Program-made: the position numbers and the translations under genes
Source: Marinilactibacillus sp036039175
Lineage (GTDB): Bacteria > Bacillota > Bacilli > Lactobacillales > Carnobacteriaceae_A
Length of the DNA: 64,000 nt
Reading direction: 5' to 3'
Assembly: GCF_036039175.1 (NCBI RefSeq)
Contig: NZ_JAYXKP010000008.1
Coordinates: forward strand, 62,001-126,000
Part shown: positions 34,301-44,159 of the stretch, one piece after another
How positions within the stretch are numbered: the first letter of the stretch is position 1
Layout: every line of letters begins with the position of its first letter
Notes under the pieces: model-generated
Told to the model about the DNA's origin: nothing
Seen by the model: only the letters and a program-made list of their open reading frames with translations
The model's database searches: none

Positions 34301-35395
34301 ATGGATAACACGAATGTGCTGGAAGTAAAGAATTTGGCCATTTCTTTTAAAACGTTTGAAGGTAAAGTCCAAGCAGTTCGAGGGGTGGATTTTGAACTAA
34401 AAAAAGGAGAAACGCTAGCAATCGTTGGCGAATCAGGTTCCGGAAAATCGGTATCAACAAAAGCAATCAATCGCTTGCTTCCTAAAAAGAATTCCATTAT
34501 CGAGAGCGGCCAGATCTTATTCGAAGACAAGGATCTACTGACGATTTCAGATAAAGAAATGCAGAAGATTCGTGGAAATGATATCGCCATGATCTTCCAA
34601 GATCCAATGACCTCTTTGAATCCGACAATGCAAGTTGGTAGACAAATTGCTGAGCCGATGGTTAAGCATCAAGGGTTAACGAAAGAACAAGCTACTGAAA
34701 AAGCAATTGAATTAATGCAGATGGTCGGTATCAAAAATCCTAAACAAACGCATAAACATTATCCTCACCAATTCTCAGGAGGAATGAGACAACGGGTTAT
34801 GATTGCCATTTCCTTGGCATGTGAACCAAAGATCCTGATTGCGGATGAACCAACGACAGCTTTGGATGTAACCATTCAAGCTCAGATATTGAATTTAATG
34901 AACAATTTGAAAAAAGATTTAGAAACTTCCATAATTTTTATCACACATGATTTAGGTGTGGTTGCGCAGATGGCAGACCGTGTAGCGGTTATGTATGCAG
35001 GTCAAATCGTTGAAATCGGGACAGCGGACGAGATTTTTTATAATCCTATGCATCCGTATACTTGGGGATTGTTGGCATCTATGCCGACGTTAGATATCCA
35101 TCAAACAGATCTTTACAATATCCCGGGATCACCACCCAATTTGCTCCATCCGCCTAAAGGCGATGCTTTTGCTTCGAGAAATGAATTCGCATTAGCGGTC
35201 GATTTTGAGCAAGAGCCTGAGATGTTTAAAGTCACAGATACTCATTTTGCAAAAACATGGCTACTGCATCCAAAAGCACCGAGTGTGACGCCGCCAGCAG
35301 AAGTGGTTAGGCGTAAGCAGAAATATGAACAATTATTTGGTGAAAAGAAGTTAAGGATTCAGACAGGAGGTGAGGTCGTTGGTAGCAGAGGTTGA
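34301..35395 (+). CDS. dppD: Peptide ABC transporter ATPase (DppD type)
   Basis: A 364-residue ATPase with Walker A GESGSGKSVS, signature FSGGMRQRVMIAISLA, Walker B ILIADEPTTALDVT, and the C-terminal oligopeptide-transporter segment (LYNIPGSPPNLLHPPKGDAF). Members usually carry an FeS cysteine cluster in this tail (CxRCP-like), and it is not seen here. A GAGGTG site precedes the ATG. The last codons overlap the start of dppF. Confidence 0.92.
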   Translation: MDNTNVLEVKNLAISFKTFEGKVQAVRGVDFELKKGETLAIVGESGSGKSVSTKAINRLLPKKNSIIESGQILFEDKDLLTISDKEMQKIRGNDIAMIFQDPMTSLNPTMQVGRQIAEPMVKHQGLTKEQATEKAIELMQMVGIKNPKQTHKHYPHQFSGGMRQRVMIAISLACEPKILIADEPTTALDVTIQAQILNLMNNLKKDLETSIIFITHDLGVVAQMADRVAVMYAGQIVEIGTADEIFYNPMHPYTWGLLASMPTLDIHQTDLYNIPGSPPNLLHPPKGDAFASRNEFALAVDFEQEPEMFKVTDTHFAKTWLLHPKAPSVTPPAEVVRRKQKYEQLFGEKKLRIQTGGEVVGSRG

Positions 35396-36359
35396 ACAAA
35401 AGAAACCGATCGTTGAAATTACAGGTTTCAAACAGTATTTCAATGCGGGAAAGAAAAGTGAAGTCAGAGCAGTCAACGATGTCAGCTTCAATATCTACGA
35501 AGGTGAAACATTTGGCCTAGTTGGAGAATCGGGTAGTGGAAAGTCTACGACTGGTAGAGCGCTTATCAAATTAGGAGATATTACGGGTGGACAGATTCTA
35601 TATAAAGGTCAAGATATTTCTAAAATTCGTGGACGTAAAAAGCTACTTGATTTTAGAAAATCGATGCAAATGATTTTTCAAGATCCGTACGCTTCATTGA
35701 ATCCAAGAATCACAGTGAAAGATATTATTGGTGGTGCCTTAAAAGTTCACGGGATTTACAAAAACAGTAAAGAGCGGACTGAACGGGTTTACGAGCTGCT
35801 AGAAGCAGTGGGGTTAAGCAAGGAATTTGCAAACCGTTACCCTAAGGAATTTTCTGGTGGGCAGTGTCAACGTGTTGGGATTGCGCGTGCACTAGCTGTA
35901 GAACCGGATTTTATTATTGCAGATGAGGCCATTTCAGCACTAGATGTATCGATTCAAGCTCAGGTAATCAACTTATTGAAAGAGTTGAAAAAAGAAAACA
36001 ATTTGACGTATCTGTTTATTGCGCATGACTTATCTATGGTCAAATATATCAGCGATCGTATTGGTGTCATGAATAGTGGAAGGATGCTTGAGGTGGCAGA
36101 GGCAGATGAGTTGTACATTGCGCCGCTACATCCTTATACGGAGTCTTTACTCTCCGCTATACCAACGCCAGATCCAGAAAATGAGCGAAATCGTGTTAGA
36201 ACGGAGTACGATCCGAAATACCATCAATATGATGATTTAACAAAAGTAGGCTTACATGAGATTGCTCCAGATCACTACATTTATTGCCACGAAAATGAAA
36301 TAGAGGTCTACAGAAAAAAACGAGAAAGATTGTTACGTGAAGGCCAGAAATATGCTTAG
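35379..36359 (+). CDS. dppF: Peptide ABC transporter ATPase (DppF type)
   Basis: A 326-residue ATPase with Walker A GESGSGKSTTGRAL, signature FSGGQCQRVGIARALA, and Walker B FIIADEAISALDVS (the usual Pro of DEP is Ala). TTG 35379 is preferred: AGGAGG (35365-35370) lies 8 nt upstream and inside the dppD gene, so the two overlap by 17 nt and are coupled. It completes the DppBCDEF importer. Confidence 0.9.
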   Translation: MVAEVEQKKPIVEITGFKQYFNAGKKSEVRAVNDVSFNIYEGETFGLVGESGSGKSTTGRALIKLGDITGGQILYKGQDISKIRGRKKLLDFRKSMQMIFQDPYASLNPRITVKDIIGGALKVHGIYKNSKERTERVYELLEAVGLSKEFANRYPKEFSGGQCQRVGIARALAVEPDFIIADEAISALDVSIQAQVINLLKELKKENNLTYLFIAHDLSMVKYISDRIGVMNSGRMLEVAEADELYIAPLHPYTESLLSAIPTPDPENERNRVRTEYDPKYHQYDDLTKVGLHEIAPDHYIYCHENEIEVYRKKRERLLREGQKYA

Positions 36360-36565
36360 GATGACTTAATACGAGCTCGAAATCCAAAGACTGTTTTCAA
36401 GTATGGACCCACTGACCTTTAGATAGTCTAAAACAGTGGCCACACTTGATGCAGTCTTTTTGATAGAGCGAAATCAACCACTGAACAAAAAGTTCCCACT
36501 GAAAAATGTTAGGATGACCGAGAACTTAAACAGAAACCAATGGATGAAAGAAGGCAGAAAAGTAG

Positions 36566-37933
36566 ATGAATGTACTAGAAGAGAAATTGCAGAGTGTAAT
36601 CGATAGTAGAATGGATGAATTTTTTGATTATTTAAGATTAGATTCTGTTTCCACACAGGATAGAAAAATACCAGAAACTGTCGCATATGTTAAAGAGATG
36701 CTTGAAAAGACAGGAGGAGAAGTCCAAGTACTGGATGACCTCGGAGGAAATCCTGTTGTATACGGTTATTTTCCAGCTGGTAAAAATGGGAATAGTGAAA
36801 AGACACTACTGTTTTACAATCATTACGATGTTCAACCAGAAGATCCAATTGATGAATGGGATAGTGCACCTTTTGAACCTACTGTAAAAGACGGTATTCT
36901 TTATTGTCGAGGAGTAGCGGACAATAAAGCGAATCTGATGGTTCGATTGAATGCCATTCAAGCATTACTGGATACGGAGGAAGGCTTATCTTGTAATATC
37001 AAATTCCTTATTGAAGGGGAAGAAGAAAATGGAAGTCCGTCTCTTGGAGCCTACTTAGAAAAATATGCGGATTTATTTAAAAGTGATGCGTGTATTTGGG
37101 AATTCGGTGGAAAAGATGAAGAAGAAAACTATGTGATTGAAGCAGGAATCAAAGGAATGGCGTATTTTGATTTGTTTGTAGAAAGTGCAGATGTAGATAT
37201 TCACTCTTCTATCGGTGCGGTCGTGGACAACGCTGCTTGGAGACTGACACAAGCGTTGGCTAGCTTAAGATCTGCAGATAACCAAGTACTTGTTGAAGGG
37301 TTTTACGACGATATCATTCCACCTACAGACTTTGAAAAAGAAGTGGTTGCACGGAAACCATTTGATGCAGTGAAAACGCAGAAAGTGTATGGCTTGAAAC
37401 ATCCACTGATTACTAAAGACTTGGACTGGACACCAAATGAAGCTTTAGCTTTTTATCCTACGATGACAATTTGCGGTATGATCTCAGGCTATACTGGACC
37501 AGGATCAAAAACGGTCTTACCGAGGGCAGCGGCCGCAAAACTAGATTGCCGAATCGTACCAGGACAAGATCCGGAAAAAATTCACGAATTGATTCGGAGT
37601 CATCTAGATAAACATGGCTTTGAAGATGTACACCTAGACTTGATCAAAGCTCAAAAAGCTTTTCGTTCAGACCTAACAAATAATTTTGTGGATGTGGTCG
37701 TTAACTCCGCTAAGAAAGCTTATGGAGAAGGAACAGAAATCGTCTTGTCTCCTAATAACGCAGGGACAGGACCCATGTATAATTTCGACAAGTATCTACA
37801 GCTTCCAGTATTAAGTAGCGGATGCGGTTGGGCGAATTCTAGAGCACATGCACCCAATGAATCTGTAAGACTCAAAGATTTTTTTGAGGGAACGGCGCAC
37901 ATGGCTTACCTTCTTCAAGACTTTGGAAAATAA
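36566..37933 (+). CDS. M20 family dipeptidase
   Basis: A 455-residue zinc peptidase of the M20/CNDP-like type. The metal site shows YNHYDVQPEDP (His/Asp), GVADNKANL, the catalytic Glu pair in IEGEEENGSPSL, and later RIVPGQDPEKI and SGCGWANSRAHAPNE with the last His. These enzymes split dipeptides in the cytoplasm. About 200 nt separate it from dppF with no promoter that I can defend, so it is probably the last gene of the peptide operon. A strong terminator follows. Confidence 0.88.
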   Translation: MNVLEEKLQSVIDSRMDEFFDYLRLDSVSTQDRKIPETVAYVKEMLEKTGGEVQVLDDLGGNPVVYGYFPAGKNGNSEKTLLFYNHYDVQPEDPIDEWDSAPFEPTVKDGILYCRGVADNKANLMVRLNAIQALLDTEEGLSCNIKFLIEGEEENGSPSLGAYLEKYADLFKSDACIWEFGGKDEEENYVIEAGIKGMAYFDLFVESADVDIHSSIGAVVDNAAWRLTQALASLRSADNQVLVEGFYDDIIPPTDFEKEVVARKPFDAVKTQKVYGLKHPLITKDLDWTPNEALAFYPTMTICGMISGYTGPGSKTVLPRAAAAKLDCRIVPGQDPEKIHELIRSHLDKHGFEDVHLDLIKAQKAFRSDLTNNFVDVVVNSAKKAYGEGTEIVLSPNNAGTGPMYNFDKYLQLPVLSSGCGWANSRAHAPNESVRLKDFFEGTAHMAYLLQDFGK

Positions 37934-37940
37934 CCATAAA

Positions 37941-37971
37941 AAAAGTGTCTCTTTTGAGAGGCACTTTTTAT
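37941..37971 (+). terminator. Terminator of the peptide operon
   Basis: AAAAGTGTCTCT pairs with AGAGGCACTTTT around a TTTG loop. Confidence 0.88.
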
Positions 37972-37982
37972 TTTTGGAAAAA

Positions 37983-39272
37983 TCAAATGGTTGAAGACAA
38001 CTCTTCTACAACAGTGGTTATGCCTTCTTCAGGAACTTTGGTTAAGACGAAGAATCCAACAATGAACAGTAAAATAAGACTGAAGACCCCGTAATTGGAT
38101 CTCCCCGTCAACTGAGTGATTGTGGCGACCATAGTGGGACCGATAATAGAAGCAAATCGACCGAAAATATCATAGAGCCCAAAAAATTCATTAGCCTTAT
38201 GGCTAGGAATAATCCGTCCAAAGTAGGCACGGCTTAAAGCTTGGATACCACCCTGGGAAGTCGCGATCAACATCGCTAGTATCCAGAAGTCGACCAAAGT
38301 AGACATAAAGAAGGCGTAGGTACATACACCGATATAGACGATAATCGCTACATATATCATGGTTTTACCAGGAAAACGGTCAGCTAGTCGACCATATAAT
38401 ATAGCAAATGGCGCAGCGACAATCTGAACAACGAATAATACGATAAGCAAATCCGTAGCTTGCAGACCTAAATCTGTACCATAAGCCGTTGACATCGAAA
38501 TGATTGTTCCCACACCATCAATATAAAACATATAAGCAATCAAAAATAAAAAGGCTGCACGGTACTGCTTTAATTGACGAAAAGTACTGAAGAGCCTTTT
38601 GAAACTATGTTTAATAAGTTTGGGTTGTCTTTCAATTCCATGAATTTGATGAACATTTTTCAGCATTGGCAAGCTAAAGACAGTCCACCAAAGAGCGGTT
38701 AGGATAAAAGCGAAGCGGGTTGCGCTGATAGTTGAAAAAGGTAATACACCGTTTTGAGATAAAAGTATGACGCCGATACTGATCAAAAAAGGAATGCTAC
38801 TCCCGATGTATCCCAGACTGAATCCTCTGGAAGATACACGGTTCATACGTTCTGGCTTTGTAATATCAACTAGGAAACCATCATAAAATACATTGGATCC
38901 CGCCATCCCAATCGAAGCTATGGCATATCCAATCAATAAAACAAACCAAGAAGTATCAGGGATAATGGCGAGGCTGAGAGTCCCTAAAACGCCGAGCGCA
39001 AAAAAAGTGAAGAAAAATTTCTTTTTGAACCCTTTAACGTCAGCCATGGTTCCCAGAAGCGGTGACAGTACTGCGATAATGAGAGTGAAGATAGAGATCG
39101 TGTATCCAAGGTAGGCAGTAGAGTTTCCGTTTGAAACACCAGACAGCTCAGCTGCGCTGCTATAGTAAATCGGGAAAATAGCGGTTGTTACAATAATCGA
39201 AAAGGCTGATTCCGCCCAATCATAAAACATCCAACTATGTTCGGTTTTTGTATAAGTCATCTTCAAGATCAT
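37983..39272 (-). CDS. MFS transporter, UMF1/ATG22-like family
   Basis: A 429-residue, roughly 12-helix major facilitator protein. The start TEHSWMFYDWAESAFSIIVTT and the block IGMAGSNVFYDGFLVDITKPE ... SSRGFSLGYIGSSIPFL are characteristic of the UMF1 family, related to yeast Atg22, a vacuolar amino acid exporter. In bacteria the substrate is unknown; amino acid efflux is the usual guess. ATG 39272 has AAAGGAG only 4 nt upstream, and ATG 39260 is the alternative. Monocistronic, convergent with the peptide operon. Confidence 0.85.
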   Translation of the reverse strand: MILKMTYTKTEHSWMFYDWAESAFSIIVTTAIFPIYYSSAAELSGVSNGNSTAYLGYTISIFTLIIAVLSPLLGTMADVKGFKKKFFFTFFALGVLGTLSLAIIPDTSWFVLLIGYAIASIGMAGSNVFYDGFLVDITKPERMNRVSSRGFSLGYIGSSIPFLISIGVILLSQNGVLPFSTISATRFAFILTALWWTVFSLPMLKNVHQIHGIERQPKLIKHSFKRLFSTFRQLKQYRAAFLFLIAYMFYIDGVGTIISMSTAYGTDLGLQATDLLIVLFVVQIVAAPFAILYGRLADRFPGKTMIYVAIIVYIGVCTYAFFMSTLVDFWILAMLIATSQGGIQALSRAYFGRIIPSHKANEFFGLYDIFGRFASIIGPTMVATITQLTGRSNYGVFSLILLFIVGFFVLTKVPEEGITTVVEELSSTI

Positions 39273-39453
39273 CACGCTCCTTTGATTATATATAAGTTTA
39301 TTTTATCAAATAAGTCAGAATGATAGATAAAATCAATCAATAATTATTCTAAAATTTACAATTGAGAAGTTGAGTTCCAAGCATCAAATGAAAATTTGGA
39401 AAATATTGGATAAAGTGCTCAATGAGGGACTATATATCAGTGGAAATCGCAAT

Positions 39454-39484
39454 TGTTAACTTTATGTGAACGTTATGTAAATTT
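39454..39484 (+). promoter_or_regulatory. Pho-box-like repeats, distal copy
   Basis: Read on the minus strand, TTTACATAACG, TTCACATAAAG and TTAACAATTG follow one another at 11-bp spacing. They match the PhoP direct-repeat pattern and lie about 350 nt before the Na/Pi cotransporter gene. Confidence 0.6.
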
Positions 39485-39688
39485 AAATGGAAATCTCGAT
39501 TTTATAGACAATCTCAACCTAGAGAGATGTAAGCGGAATACATTGTGACATATTGAGTTTTTTTCCGAACTTTTAGGCATAAACGTATTTAAAAATTCGC
39601 TTATAGCTCAATTGCTTCGTATAGCAACCAAAATGTCTGTTAATTTGAAAGTCGAATACAAAGCATATTAAATAAAAATCTTCTAATT

Positions 39689-39730
39689 TGTAAATTTATT
39701 GTTCATTTATTGTAAAGATACATTTAAGAT
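39689..39730 (+). promoter_or_regulatory. Pho-box-like repeats and -10, Na/Pi cotransporter gene
   Basis: Three 11-bp units are adjacent: TGTAAATTTAT (39689), TGTTCATTTAT (39700) and TGTAAAGATAC (39711). A TAAGAT -10 (39725-39730) follows without a good -35, the layout of a PhoP-activated promoter. Confidence 0.6.
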
Positions 39731-39831
39731 AAGAATGGAAACTCTGAATTCGAAAGTAATAGGTATCCGATATTACTTCAAGTTATCCATCACCAAAATA
39801 CGTAATACATCTAATGGAGGAGTAAAAAAAA

Positions 39832-41553
39832 GTGGATATACAACAAATCATTTTTCAGTTCGTTGGTGGACTAGGCATTTTCCTTTTTGGTTTGAAATAT
39901 ATGGGAGACGGTCTTCAACGATCCGCTGGAGATAATTTGCGAGATATTTTAAACAAGTTTACATCTACGCCATTTCGAGCGGTGCTCGCGGGAATTGTCG
40001 TAACGGTATTGATTCAAAGTAGTAGTGGAACAACTGTACTAACCGTTGGACTTGTTAGTGCTGGATTTATGAAACTTAAACAAGCAATTGGGATTATTAT
40101 GGGTGCTAATATCGGAACGACGATCACGGCATTTATTATCGGATTTGATATCGGTGGGTATTCTTTACCTATACTGGCTGTAGGAGCCATGTTGTTATTC
40201 TTCTTTAAACGTCCATTTGTGAATAGTATGGGACAAGTCGTATTTGGCTTCGGAGCTCTATTCTACGGACTTGAGTTGATGGGTGAAGGACTAGCGCCAC
40301 TTGAAGATCTTCAAGTATTTACGGATGCGATGGTCACATTATCTAACAATCCAATTCTTGGTGTGATTTCAGGAACTTTATTCACCTTTATGCTTCAAAG
40401 TTCGTCTGCAACGATTGGGATTTTACAAGAACTGTATAGCCACGGAAGTATCACGCTTGAAGCAGCTCTACCCGTTTTATTCGGAAGTAATATCGGAACA
40501 ACCATCACAGCGATTCTTGCAGCAATAGGGGCAAGTGTAGCAGCTAAACGTACATCAGCTTCTCACGTGATTTTTAATATATCAGGAACTGTCATCGTTT
40601 TGTTACTGTTGAGTCCTTTTACAAATTTAGTGAGTTTTTTGTCTGTACAATTCGGATTGAATGCAGCGATGCAGATTGCCTTTGCGCATGGTATGTTTAA
40701 TGTCTTTAACGTACTAGTACAAATGTGGTTTATCAGTCAAATTGCTGCCATTGTTACAAAGATTGTACCTGGAGACGACGCGTTGATTGAATACGATTCT
40801 TCGCACTTGGATTATTCTCTTATTCAGACAGCACCGTCTATTGCCTTGAATCAAGCTAAACTCGAAATCGAGCAGATGGGTGAGTTTGTAGTGGAAGAAT
40901 TCAACTCCATGTTCAAGTATTATAAAAAGCAAGACGAAAAAAGTCGGACAGATACACTCCAATTAGAAGAAGTCGTCAATAAAATTGATGTCCACTTAAC
41001 AGAATATTTAATGTTGATTTCAGTAGAAGATCTTCCGTTACAAAACTCAGCAGAACATGCACAACTCGTTGATGTGACAAAGTATCTGGAACGAATCGGT
41101 GATCACTCAGAAAATATTATTAAAAATATTCAAGAAGCTGTAAAAGCAAACAAAAAACATAACAAGAATTACAACAAAGAAGATAAAGTCTTTTTCGACG
41201 AAGATCTTGTCAGATTGTTTGAACTAGTAGAACAAAATATCAAAGAAGCAATCACTTCATTTTCAACAGACAACTATTCTTTAGCCGGAAAAGTATTGAA
41301 ACGTGAAAAGGAAGTCAATAAGCTAGAAGATGATATTCGTAGCAAATTTATTGAACGCCTGAACAAAGGTATTGGCTTACCATCGGACGGAATTTTATTT
41401 GTTGATATTGTTTCTAACCTTGAGCGAATGTCTGACCATTCGACTAAAATCGTTAAACATACTTTAGGTATGCGTTATCCATTCCAAAAACAATCAAAAG
41501 TACCAAAACATGGTTACATCAAAGAAGTAACCGATGGAACAGAGAGTTCTTAA
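39832..41553 (+). CDS. Na/Pi cotransporter family protein with PhoU-like domain
   Basis: A 573-residue protein. The membrane half (1-310) carries two copies of the NaPi-II signature, QSSSGTTVLTVGLVSAG and QSSSATIGILQELYSHGS, each followed by GxNIGTTITA. The soluble half (about 340-555) is PhoU-like, with VTKYLERIGDHSENI and SNLERMSDHSTKI helices. It imports phosphate using sodium, and the PhoU-like part may regulate it. The start is GTG 39832 with GGAGGAG upstream. Pho-box-like repeats precede it, so expression under phosphate limitation is likely. Confidence 0.9.
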   Translation: MDIQQIIFQFVGGLGIFLFGLKYMGDGLQRSAGDNLRDILNKFTSTPFRAVLAGIVVTVLIQSSSGTTVLTVGLVSAGFMKLKQAIGIIMGANIGTTITAFIIGFDIGGYSLPILAVGAMLLFFFKRPFVNSMGQVVFGFGALFYGLELMGEGLAPLEDLQVFTDAMVTLSNNPILGVISGTLFTFMLQSSSATIGILQELYSHGSITLEAALPVLFGSNIGTTITAILAAIGASVAAKRTSASHVIFNISGTVIVLLLLSPFTNLVSFLSVQFGLNAAMQIAFAHGMFNVFNVLVQMWFISQIAAIVTKIVPGDDALIEYDSSHLDYSLIQTAPSIALNQAKLEIEQMGEFVVEEFNSMFKYYKKQDEKSRTDTLQLEEVVNKIDVHLTEYLMLISVEDLPLQNSAEHAQLVDVTKYLERIGDHSENIIKNIQEAVKANKKHNKNYNKEDKVFFDEDLVRLFELVEQNIKEAITSFSTDNYSLAGKVLKREKEVNKLEDDIRSKFIERLNKGIGLPSDGILFVDIVSNLERMSDHSTKIVKHTLGMRYPFQKQSKVPKHGYIKEVTDGTESS

Positions 41554-41561
41554 AAAATTAC

Positions 41562-41613
41562 AAAAAAACAGTCTTGTTCTCTAGTTTAACGACTAAGAAC
41601 AAGACTGTTTTTA
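41562..41613. terminator. Bidirectional terminator, Na/Pi cotransporter and FAH-family genes
   Basis: AAAAACAGTCTTGTTCT pairs with AGAACAAGACTGTTTTT; A and T runs serve both strands. Confidence 0.92.
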
Positions 41614-41614
41614 A

Positions 41615-42508
41615 TTATTTTAATTGATTAGAAAGTTTGCCAATTTTTTGAATCGAAACTTCGAGCAAATCATTTTGTTTAAGCCATTGTCGTTCAGCTC
41701 TCGGTTTTCCAGTAATAACCCCTTTAGGCGTTCCTGTGAAAATTAAGTCGCCAGGTTTTAAGGTCATATGACGAGACAAGTAGCTAATAATATAAGGAAT
41801 AGTGAAAATCATATCCTTCGTATTTCCTTGTTGCTTGATTTCATTGTTGACTTTCAACGTAATGGCTAAATTGGTAGGATCTACTAGTTCGTCTGAAGTC
41901 ATGATAGTAGGACCGACTGGAGCAAAAAAGTTGAGTGTTTTACCAAGCATCCATTGAGAAGAGCTCATTTGAATCTTCCGATCTGTTAAATTATTGCCAA
42001 TCGTGTAGCCAAATATATGATCGCTCGCTTGTTTCTCATCAATATTAAATGCTTCTTTACCTATAACGACAATTAATTCTGCAGAATAATCGACATTTCT
42101 AGCCACTGGTGGTACTGGGATTTCTTGTTGATGAGCAGCTAGCGCATTATTATATTTATTGTAAAAAATGGGCGTCACTGGCAATTCACCATCAACTTCT
42201 TTAACGTAATCTACATAATTCATGCCTACACAGATAATTTTTTCGGGATCTTGAACAACTGGAAGGTAATAGACTTGATCGCTTTGTTCAAGAAATTTTT
42301 CGGAGTCAAAGTCTCTATAATGATAATGTTCTAGTAGTCGTTTCAGTTGTTCGTAAAAATGAGTATTTTGAATGACAGATTCCATTGTGTAGTTTGTAGG
42401 ATCCTGAAGTTGTTGTGCTAAAGCTTTGACGTTCAGAATACCAGATGTTAATTCAATACCTAACTGTATTTGAGCATTTAAGGCGGTATAGTATTGGACG
42501 AGTTTCAT
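41615..42508 (-). CDS. Fumarylacetoacetate hydrolase family protein
   Basis: A 297-residue enzyme of the FAH family (acylpyruvases, 2-hydroxyhepta-2,4-diene-1,7-dioate isomerase-like and oxaloacetate decarboxylases). The C-terminal catalytic domain starts with KIICVGMNYVDYVKE and shows VDYSAELIVVIGKEAFN (metal-binding Glu), GYTIGNNLTDRKIQ and DLIFTGTPKGV. The first 90 residues are a separate small domain. AGGAGGG lies 9 nt before ATG 42508. Genes around it do not define a pathway, so the substrate is open. Confidence 0.85.
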   Translation of the reverse strand: MKLVQYYTALNAQIQLGIELTSGILNVKALAQQLQDPTNYTMESVIQNTHFYEQLKRLLEHYHYRDFDSEKFLEQSDQVYYLPVVQDPEKIICVGMNYVDYVKEVDGELPVTPIFYNKYNNALAAHQQEIPVPPVARNVDYSAELIVVIGKEAFNIDEKQASDHIFGYTIGNNLTDRKIQMSSSQWMLGKTLNFFAPVGPTIMTSDELVDPTNLAITLKVNNEIKQQGNTKDMIFTIPYIISYLSRHMTLKPGDLIFTGTPKGVITGKPRAERQWLKQNDLLEVSIQKIGKLSNQLK

Positions 42509-42690
42509 GTGGATTTCCCTCCTGAAGGTATGGCACAAATGAAAATAGTTGTTCAGAGTATTATATCGAAAAGCTTAAAGATATAAAATTATAATGAATT
42601 TAAATCTGTTTCTTCTTGCTCAAAAGGCTGGTTTGAAGTATCCTTAAGAGACAAAAGATAAAGCGTATGGCTTATAAACGGAGGATACAC

Positions 42691-42921
42691 ATGTCTAATC
42701 GTAATAAAAATATTGAAGTTGAAATCATAGAAACGGCTAATCAGTCAGATACGTTAACTGAACTTGAAGTTTTAGTAAAAAACAAAGTGATCGGTACAGT
42801 TCGTCAAGCTCAAGATGAGCAAGCGATGATTTGGTATAAATCTGATAAAGAAATGACTGCAAAAACGGTTGAAGAAGGTATTCAGATGATTATTTCTGAA
42901 TACAACTTGCACGACCAATAA
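42691..42921 (+). CDS. DUF2969 family protein
   Basis: A 76-residue acidic protein matching DUF2969 of Lactobacillales: MSNRNKNIEVEIIE at the start, LVKNKVIGTV in the middle and EEGIQMIISEYNLHD at the end. No function is known. ATG 42691 has GGAGG 7 nt upstream; the longer frame has no site. A strong terminator follows (42934-42977). Confidence 0.85.
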   Translation: MSNRNKNIEVEIIETANQSDTLTELEVLVKNKVIGTVRQAQDEQAMIWYKSDKEMTAKTVEEGIQMIISEYNLHDQ

Positions 42922-42933
42922 GCAAAATAACTG

Positions 42934-42978
42934 TCCCACATTAAGTTCCCATTCTGGAACTTGGTGTGGGATTTTTTT
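42934..42978 (+). terminator. Terminator of the DUF2969 gene
   Basis: TCCCACATTAAGTTCC pairs with GGAACTTGGTGTGGGA, followed by seven Ts. Confidence 0.92.
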
Positions 42979-43104
42979 GTTTATATATAGTCTTTTAAGG
43001 AGAACCAAAAATTGTAAATGCCTTTCGATACGGTTTGAGTATAGGAATATGATATGATGAAACAAAGAACTGTTGGTAATCAACAGTATTAGGAAGTGAT
43101 GAGT

Positions 43105-44148
43105 ATGGAAAAAGTAGAAAAATTCGAGGAGAAGATTCCTCATAAAAAGAAACTGATTCGACTGATTAATATCTTACAGTCCAATTGGGAACGAGCAGAT
43201 ATCAATCAAAGTGCGGCGGGAATGGCCTATTTCCTTCTGTTATCTCTTTTGCCGGTATTGTTGGTAATCGCAAACTTGATCCCATTACTACCAGTGGCGA
43301 CGGCAGATATTCTGGAGTTTGTGTCAGAAGTGATTCCTCAAGATATCTTCAATGTACTTGAACCGACACTAGCGAGTTACTTAGAAAGCGGGAGTGGAGG
43401 TGTAATATCCATTGGTTTGTTAGGTGCAATCTGGTCAGCTAGTAAAGTGATCAATATCCTTAGAAAAGTTTTGAATGATGTTTACGGTTCTACATTGCAA
43501 AACAACTTTATTATTGCCCGCATCATCTCCGTTTTCGTAATGACAGGTATTTTGATTGTGATTGGACTTGCAGTATTCTTATTTGTTTTTGGAGAACAAA
43601 TTCTAAATATCGTACAAGATTTTATCGGTCTACAATTACCATTTATTGATGCCTTCTTAATTTTAAGATATGTGGTTCTGATTGCGATCTTATTTATCGT
43701 ATTTTTAATTGTATACCGATTAGTACCGAACCATAATCTAACAATTAAATATTCTTTTCCAGGTGCGATTTTCTCTACTATCGGTTGGTTAGTCCTTGTC
43801 CAAGGGTTCTCACTGTATTTGAACGTTGCTGGTGGAGACGCAGTAGCGAACGCGACTTTTGGGGCATTTATAGCTTTAATGTTATTCCTTTATCTATCTA
43901 GTATCATTATCTTACTTGGTGGACTCTTGAATACAATCATTTTCGAATGGAAAAACGGCAAATCTGTTCCTGAGTATGAATCAGACCTTAGAAGAGAAAA
44001 ACAGATTAGTGATTCCGAGTGGACAGGTTATCCTGATGAAGAAGATACAGTGATTTTGAAAAAAGTCATTTATAAAGTGAATCGACTAAAAGATGACGAA
44101 CTTGAGACTATTAAACAAAACGGTGATGAAGCGAGAATGGATGGTTAA
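43105..44148 (+). CDS. YihY/BrkB family membrane protein
   Basis: A 347-residue protein with six hydrophobic helices and the YihY/BrkB landmarks: NQSAAGMAYFLLLSLLPVLLV, LGAIWSASKVINILRKVLNDVYG, and YRLVPNHNLTIKYSFPGAIFSTIGW. The family was once called ribonuclease BN by mistake and its role is unsettled; an envelope or transport role is assumed. The charged C-terminal about 60 residues are cytoplasmic. ATG 43105 lies 8 nt after AGGAAG. Confidence 0.88.
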   Translation: MEKVEKFEEKIPHKKKLIRLINILQSNWERADINQSAAGMAYFLLLSLLPVLLVIANLIPLLPVATADILEFVSEVIPQDIFNVLEPTLASYLESGSGGVISIGLLGAIWSASKVINILRKVLNDVYGSTLQNNFIIARIISVFVMTGILIVIGLAVFLFVFGEQILNIVQDFIGLQLPFIDAFLILRYVVLIAILFIVFLIVYRLVPNHNLTIKYSFPGAIFSTIGWLVLVQGFSLYLNVAGGDAVANATFGAFIALMLFLYLSSIIILLGGLLNTIIFEWKNGKSVPEYESDLRREKQISDSEWTGYPDEEDTVILKKVIYKVNRLKDDELETIKQNGDEARMDG

Positions 44149-44159
44149 TTCACTAAAGG

